From assembly GCA_030446945.1 (NCBI GenBank), contig JAUJMI010000011.1, positions 10,426-21,664 on the forward strand: a DNA stretch of 11,239 bases, given 5' to 3'. The stretch is from Longimicrobium sp. Its GTDB lineage: Bacteria; Gemmatimonadota; Gemmatimonadetes; Longimicrobiales; Longimicrobiaceae. The notes beneath the pieces are model-generated. The model did no database searches. It worked only from the letters and a program-made list of their open reading frames with translations, and was not told the origin of the DNA. Below, piece after piece: positions 7,175-11,239 of the stretch (positions are counted from its first letter, which is position 1; the number at the start of each line of letters is the position of its first letter). Both the position numbers and the translations under genes were made by a program.

Positions 7175-9235
7175 CTACGAACCGGGTCCCGGCACGGCGC
7201 GCTTCACCTGGCCCACGTTGTCATCCGGCGTGACGTCGATCAGGAGGTGGCGAGGGTCGATGCCGGCCAGGGCGGGCTGGCGCGGCACGGCGACCGTAAT
7301 GCGCTGCGGGCCGGGGCGGATGCGGTGCATGCGCAGGTAGAGCGGCGCGCCGGGGGCTCCGTCCCGCGCTGGGGCGAAGACGCCGATCTGCACGAGGTCG
7401 TTCATCGGTACCTCGGTCTCGGTGCCGGCGGTGTCGACGACAACTTTGCGGGCGTGTACATCGAGCGTCACGCGCCAGGTGCCGGACGCGGTGGGCTCGG
7501 CGGTGGCGCGCTTCGTCGCGAGTTCCCAGTAGGTGTTCGCCTCGAAGAGGTCCGCCAACAGGTAGTGGAGCGAGTCCGGGGTGACCGCCCGCAGCTCACG
7601 GTAGAGGTCGAGCGAGGTGGGGAGGGGCGGGGTCGTTGCGCTGTGCTTCCGGAGAAGGCTGCGGAGCGCGGCGTTGACGCGCGCCTCGCCGACGTACTCG
7701 CGTAAGGCATGCATCGCGAACGGGCCCTTGCGGTAGGCGAGGAACGTGTCGGTCGCGCGCAGCAGCGGGACGCCGGCGCGGGCGCGGGGGCTCAGGTACA
7801 TCTCGCGCATCATCCCCAGCAAGCGGCGCAGGTGCTCGGGGCCGTACGTCTTTTCCACCACGCCGAACGCGGAGTACCACGACAGGCTCTCGGTGAGCAG
7901 CGGGCCGCCCTCGACCGAGGCGGGCTCCAGCTGGTTGCCCCACCACTGGTGCGCCACCTCGTGCGCCGTCACCGCGAAGGGGAAGTCGATGCGGCGCGGG
8001 TCCTCGTCCGGGCGGAAGAGCGAGAACTCCTCCTTGTACCAGATGTTGACGGGCGCGCCGTGCAGCGAGACCCCCGTGCCTGGGTACTCGATCAGGCGCA
8101 TCTGTCCGTGCGGGTGCGGGCCGAGCTCGTTCGTGAAGTAGTCCAGCGACGCGCGCACGCCACGGACCATGCGGTCCGGGTTCCAGGCGTGGCCGGGATG
8201 GTGGAATATCTGGATGTGGACGGGCCGCCCCGCGCCCGCCGGCGGATTCCACCGCGCCTCCCGCACCGCGTACTTTGCGGAGAAGACGGCATAGTCGTTC
8301 CGGATGGGGACGTCGGTGGCGTAGTGGAAGTAGCGGCGGCCTCCTTTCGCTCACGTGCGCCGCAGCGCGCCGGGAGCGAGGGCGAGCTGGCCGTCGTCCG
8401 TGCCCACGACGGCTTCGAAGGCGATGCGCCCGTCCACTTCTCGCAGCGCGGGCGTGTCGGTCAGCGGGCGAAAGGCGGGGCGCGGGGGGAGGCCGTACGC
8501 TCGACGCTGGCCGGCGCCGCTGATCTCGCGGGCGGACTGGTAGCCGATGGCGGGGAGCCACTTCGGCGGCTCGAAAAAGGTGCCGTTCGCCACGACGGAG
8601 GGATCGGCGCCGCCGTTGGTGAAGCCGCGCGGCCGGAAGCGCACGTCGAAGGCGAGGCCCAGCGAGTCGCCCGGCTGGAGCGGCCGCGCGAGGACGTAGA
8701 TGCCGTAGCCGAGCTTCGCGTCGGCGAGCACGCGCGTGGCGGGGCGGTCGAAGCGGATCGCACCGGTCTCCACGTCGCGGTCGGCGGCGACGTGGATGGA
8801 ATCGATGGCGGCGGCGGTCGCGTTCACCACGCGGTAGCTGCCGCGGATCTCGGCCGTGCCGCGCGAGGGATGGATCTCGACGTGCAGCCCGACCCCGGTG
8901 AGGCGCGGTTGCGGGATGCCGGCGAAGCGGCTGTAGCGTCGCTCGTAGGCCACGCGCTCCGCCGTCCACCCGGCGGCGGTCTCGTACTCGTTGAGGACGT
9001 TGGTGTTGTAGAAGACGAAGCCGCCCAGCGCCAGGATCAGCGCCAGCGCCGCGGCGGCGGCCCCCGCTGCCGGGCGGGTGAAGCGGCGGCGCGCGAGCTG
9101 GAGCCGCCATCCCGGGCCGCGCTCCCTGCCGCGCACCCAGAGCAGCTTCGCCACGACGGCCAGCAGGAGCGCCCACGCAGCCCAGTACAGCTTGAACCAG
9201 AGCCACGGCCCCCCGGCCGGCGAGGGAGGATGATC
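7175..9235 (-). pseudogene. M1-family aminopeptidase, truncated and split by an in-frame TGA
   Basis: In the intact family, a zinc aminopeptidase domain follows an N-terminal ABC-2-type permease in one polypeptide. Here only the end of the membrane part remains (PWLWFKLYWAAWALLLAV, then a segment ending GGFVFYNTNVLNEY), followed by the beta-rich peptidase N-domain (YGIYVLARPLQPGDS, RGFTNGGADPSVVANGTFF). The catalytic HEVAHQWWGNQ is encoded at 7949-7963 and the third zinc ligand, in LLTESLSWY, near 7886-7897. One frame spans the whole length except for TGA at 8351-8353, within APGALRRT*AKGGRRYFHY, where relatives as I recall them have Trp. The permease N-terminus, normally several hundred residues, is absent: near 9235 the sequence becomes antisense to an istA fragment. 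No other frameshift is seen, so inactivation may be recent. A convincing restart after the TGA is lacking (GTG at 8266 has no ribosome site). Confidence 0.88.
8351..8353 (-). other. In-frame TGA stop inside the M1 peptidase reading frame
   Basis: The minus-strand codons read ...CGC ACG TGA GCG AAA GGA..., with the same frame homologous to the family on both sides. A single TGG to TGA change would explain it if the ancestral codon was Trp. Confidence 0.85.
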
Positions 9236-9560
9236 CGGATGATCGACCGACACGCCGTACAGGCCTCGGTTCGCTCGGGCCTCTCCACGGATGAGATCGC
9301 GCAGCAGATGGGCATCTACGACGCGCTCTGTGCAGCGGATCGCGAAGGAGCCGCCGTCGAAGAGCCGGACGACGCGGGAGCCCGGCGCGCCCCGCCGCGT
9401 CGGACGTCCACCGGTCCCCGAACAGGTCGCGCAGCGGACGCGGGAGCCGGTCGCAGAGGACCCGCAGGCGCCGCCGCTGGAGGTGTCGCGGCAGCTCCGG
9501 GAGGAGGGTGTCACGCTGGGCGAGAGCACGTTTTACCGCGTCTTCCGCGCCGAGCTGAGG
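9222..9560 (+). pseudogene. Frameshifted fragment of an IS21-type istA transposase
   Basis: The N-terminal part of an IstA-like transposase can be pieced together from two alternating frames. MIDRHAVQASVRSG and LSTDEIAQQMGI run from ATG 9239; RSVQRIAKEPP is in another frame from about 9327. VEEPDDAGARRA returns to the first frame from 9356. RVGRPPVPEQV...LRQLREEGVTLGESTFYRVFRAEL-type sequence is in the second frame from about 9396 to 9560. The pattern (MIDR start, helix-turn-helix, GRPP linker, STFYR segment) matches IS21 IstA N-termini as I know them. At least three frame switches precede a TGA at 9594-9596. The DDE catalytic domain and an istB partner are absent. A ribosome site GGGAGG (9224-9229) sits 9 bases before ATG 9239. 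Peptidase-derived sequence begins within about 30 bases upstream, so the expected left terminal repeat region is missing. Confidence 0.7.
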
Positions 9561-9596
9561 TCAGAGAATCGAACCGGAGGGTCGGGAAATGGCTGA

Positions 9597-9797
9597 GCGC
9601 CGCGAGCACCGGACCCGGCGCTGCTCGGGGAGACGTATGCGGGCGAGCCGGAACGGCTGGAGCAGCGCGATCTCGACTTGTACGAGCTCCTCTTCGAGGG
9701 GCTCAAGGAAGAGCCTCCCTACCTCAGCGGATCGATGTGGCAATGTGATCGAGGAGGGGCTGGAGCGGGAGCTATCCGTTCAGGTTTACATGATTGA
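9597..9797 (+). pseudogene. Unrecognised coding remnant
   Basis: An open frame without a start codon encodes about 66 residues. Its first two thirds look genuinely coding: DPALLGETYAGEPERLEQ then RDLDLYELLFEGLKEEPP, acidic and probably helical. The last third (CDRGGAGAGAIRSG) looks like out-of-frame translation. Another frame there gives IEEGLERELSVQVYMIDW, which also looks protein-like, suggesting a frameshift near 9740-9750. I do not recognise the family. It could be the debris of a second gene lost in the same rearrangement as the istA fragment. Confidence 0.35.
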
Positions 9798-10250
9798 CTG
9801 GTTGCCGTGACGCTCCTTCTCGCAACAGGGGTCGTTATCGCCCCAGGGGTGGCCATTCCGATCGAGAGCCTGCTCCGCTTCCTCGACGCCCACTGGCAGT
9901 ACCGGGCCTCTCGACCTCGTGCTGGCCTCCTCGATGACTGCTGCTGTGCTCGGGGTTGCGGGCCGGGACCGATCGAGTGCAACGCCGACCGCAGGAGCGC
10001 GCGAGCCTTGCCCCCCCGCCTCGCGCCAGCTGGCGAAGCGCTCCTGCACGATGAGGCGATAATCAGGAGCGGTCAGGAGGTGACGGCGAGGGCGGAATCG
10101 GTTGCAGATGCGAGGGGAACGCCGAGAGGAACCCATGCGCTGAGATAGGGCAGCGGAAGCGGCCCACCCTGCGTTGTCGTACGCGGGTGGGCTGATGTAC
10201 TAACCACCTCCTATAAGCTCGGGGAGGGTACCCAGGATGAGGAGATGTGC
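9798..10250. other. Intergenic region without a recognisable gene
   Basis: Open frames exist on both strands (for example 9807-10148 on plus and 10136-9786 on minus). Neither gives a recognisable protein, a ribosome site or a membrane or motif pattern. Given the transposase debris next door, it may be old mobile-element or gene remnant. The only clear structure is the hairpin at 10162-10192. Confidence 0.55.
10162..10192. repeat. Hairpin upstream of the amidohydrolase gene
   Basis: GCCCACCC (10162-10169) pairs with GGGTGGGC (10185-10192). After one bulged T, GCG pairs with CGC (10171-10173 with 10182-10184), closing an eight-base loop. No T-run follows, so it is at best a weak terminator for lost upstream sequence. 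It lies about 60 bases before the amidohydrolase promoter. Confidence 0.45.
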
Positions 10251-10279
10251 TTGACTGTATCCGGCAACTGTAATATACT
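10251..10279 (+). promoter_or_regulatory. Sigma70-type promoter of the amidohydrolase gene
   Basis: TTGACT (10251-10256) and TATACT (10274-10279) are separated by exactly 17 bases. Each hexamer differs from the consensus at one or two positions, which is conspicuous in such GC-rich DNA. Transcription would start about 10286-10287, giving a leader of roughly 45 bases before ATG 10331. Confidence 0.8.
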
Positions 10280-10286
10280 GCTGTAG

Positions 10287-10303
10287 GACCCCCGCCGGGG
10301 GTC
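10287..10303 (+). promoter_or_regulatory. GC-rich hairpin at the predicted 5' end of the amidohydrolase mRNA
   Basis: GACCCCC / GCC / GGGGGTC forms a perfect 7-base-pair stem with a three-base loop, starting at the expected first transcribed base. A stem at the very 5' end can protect a message from 5'-dependent decay. As DNA the same palindrome could be an operator overlapping the start site. The sequence does not decide between these. Confidence 0.5.
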
Positions 10304-10330
10304 GATCGCCTTTGCGGTTGCGAGAGGGAT

Positions 10331-11239
10331 ATGCGAGTTCCCCGGTTGGCGCTGCCATCTGTCATCGCGCTGTGCACGCCGTTGGCTGCGCAATCTGGCC
10401 CTTCGCTTGCTACGACAGTGGCGTTCGCGCAGGTGAACGTTGTCCCGATGAGCAGCGACACGGTCCTGAGGGACGTGACTGTACTCATCGAGAATGGACG
10501 AATCGTTCAGGTCGGCCGCATCTCCGCGCGATCGATCCCGCGGGGTGCGAGAATCATCAATGGCCAGGGGCGCTGGCTCGCCCCAGGCTTAGTCGATGCG
10601 CACGCCCATCTCGCGGTCACGATCGGTGGTCCACCGGAAGGGCGTGCGGCGTGGCAGCGGATCAACGAACGGCTGCTGTTGATCGGTCTTGCCCAGGGCG
10701 TTACCAGCGTCGTTGAACTGGGAGGGATCGGGCTCAGTCCTGATCCGTATCGGGTTCTCCTGGAACTGCGGCAGGAGATCGCTGGGGGGCGCCGGCAAGG
10801 TCCCACACTGTACCTCTCGAGTCCTAAGGCGAACGACTCCACGCTCACGCGGCAGCAGGGAGCGCTCCTGGTCGACAGCGCACACGCGGCTGGTTACGAT
10901 CTGATCAAGGTCTACAATGCGCTCTCAAGGGAGGGCTACCGCGGCATCATGCAGCGCGCCCAGCACCACGAGATCCCGGTGGTCGGACACGTTGTGCGCG
11001 CGCTGGGCCTCGAGGGCACGCTCGGGAGCGGCCAGCGCGGTATCGCTCACCTGGAGGAAATTCCGTATACGTACTTCGGCTATCGTGTCTCCGACACTCT
11101 GCAAGTGCCTGCGCGGGTGCTGGATCCGGCTGCGATTCCGTACCTCACGCGGATCATAAAGGATTCGGGCGTGTGGGTCACGCCAACGCTCGTCGCATTC
11201 GAGACGGTGCTCGCGCAGGTCGAAAACCTCGATTCGGTG
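10331..11239 (+). CDS. Secreted metal-dependent amidohydrolase (3' partial)
   Basis: This is an amidohydrolase-superfamily enzyme of the imidazolonepropionase-like, exported type; it hydrolyses an amide, peptide or related bond with a one- or two-metal centre. The 303 residues present start with a signal-peptide-like segment (MRVPRLALPSVIALCTPLAA). A small beta domain follows (DVTVLIENGRIVQVG), then the metal-binding strand WLAPGLVDAHAHL with His91 and His93. Lys193 in DLIKVYNALS is the probable carboxylated bridging lysine; His220 (VVGHVV) and His240 (GIAHLEE) are the next ligands. The catalytic Asp expected further on lies beyond the window edge. ATG 10331 fits the signal peptide and promoter; GAGAGGG lies just before it at short spacing. 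Its third codon positions look less G/C-rich than in the kinase or aminotransferase genes, so acquisition by transfer is possible. Substrate is not determinable. Confidence 0.9.
   Translation, partial: MRVPRLALPSVIALCTPLAAQSGPSLATTVAFAQVNVVPMSSDTVLRDVTVLIENGRIVQVGRISARSIPRGARIINGQGRWLAPGLVDAHAHLAVTIGGPPEGRAAWQRINERLLLIGLAQGVTSVVELGGIGLSPDPYRVLLELRQEIAGGRRQGPTLYLSSPKANDSTLTRQQGALLVDSAHAAGYDLIKVYNALSREGYRGIMQRAQHHEIPVVGHVVRALGLEGTLGSGQRGIAHLEEIPYTYFGYRVSDTLQVPARVLDPAAIPYLTRIIKDSGVWVTPTLVAFETVLAQVENLDSV

Noticed and set aside
8351..8353. TGA as a selenocysteine codon
   Set aside because: I see no obvious selenocysteine-insertion stem just downstream. M1 peptidases do not use a residue at this place for catalysis, and Trp is the likely ancestral residue.
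9236..9529. Minus-strand extension of the peptidase frame up to an ATG at 9529
   Set aside because: The roughly 95 residues are antisense to the istA fragment, Ser/Arg-rich and unlike a permease; the open frame is fortuitous.
7596..9748. Long open frames on both strands across the peptidase pseudogene (536 codons minus, 679 codons plus)
   Set aside because: Both are composition shadows. Only the minus frame with HEVAHQWWGN and the FYNTNVLNEY segment shows family motifs.
9786..10136. Minus-strand open frame of 116 codons
   Set aside because: It has no recognised motif or ribosome site and overlaps an equally open plus frame; both are probably chance or debris.
10245..10286. 13-codon mini-ORF (ATG 10245) preceded by GAGGAG, as a leader peptide of the amidohydrolase
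   Set aside because: It overlaps the -35 and -10 hexamers of the better-supported promoter, so it would not be on that transcript.
1..11239. tRNA, rRNA, riboswitch or a new defence or biosynthetic system
   Set aside because: No cloverleaf-like or rRNA sequence was noticed, and the intact genes are single housekeeping or accessory enzymes without co-directional clustering that would suggest a joint system.

Overview
The window looks like chromosomal DNA of a very GC-rich, Gram-negative-type bacterium. Third codon positions are strongly G/C biased. The gene content (an NtrY-like kinase, a permease-type M1 aminopeptidase, a secreted amidohydrolase) and the extragenic hairpins remind me of Gemmatimonadota, perhaps Longimicrobiaceae. 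That assignment is inference from style, not from a marker gene.

Layout. (1) 3-3962 (+): most of a very large, multi-membrane-segment NtrY-like sensor histidine kinase, cut at its 5' end by the window edge. (2) 3963-4407: intergenic, with a cluster of four small inverted repeats and the leader of the next gene. (3) 4408-5694 (+): an intact fold-type-I PLP aminotransferase. (4) 5695-6116: a degenerate second copy of the aminotransferase 3' end (5799-5925), a probable copy of its upstream region (about 5727-5743), and two more hairpins. (5) 6117-6998 (+): a PAP2-family membrane phosphatase with a TTG start. (6) 7118-7150: a strong hairpin terminator between convergent genes. (7) 9235-7175 (-): an M1-family aminopeptidase of the ABC-permease-fused type. 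It has lost its N-terminal permease part and carries an in-frame TGA, so it is a pseudogene. (8) About 9222-9560 (+): a frameshifted fragment of an IS21-type istA transposase, abutting the truncated end of the peptidase gene. An unrecognised coding remnant follows (9597-9797). (9) 9798-10250: no recognisable gene. (10) 10251-11239 (+): a clear sigma70-type promoter, a hairpin at the expected transcript start, and a secreted amidohydrolase running off the window's 3' end.

The intact genes do not form an evident operon or pathway. Spacing is wide, and each reads as its own transcription unit. The connecting theme is gene loss: a collapsed tandem duplication, a peptidase broken by recombination with an insertion-sequence fragment and by a nonsense codon, and decayed transposase. 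I found no CRISPR array, tRNA, rRNA, recognisable defence system or biosynthetic cluster, and no convincing undescribed system. The items most worth a second look are the duplicated aminotransferase tail, the single in-frame TGA in an otherwise clean peptidase frame, and the peptidase/istA junction.
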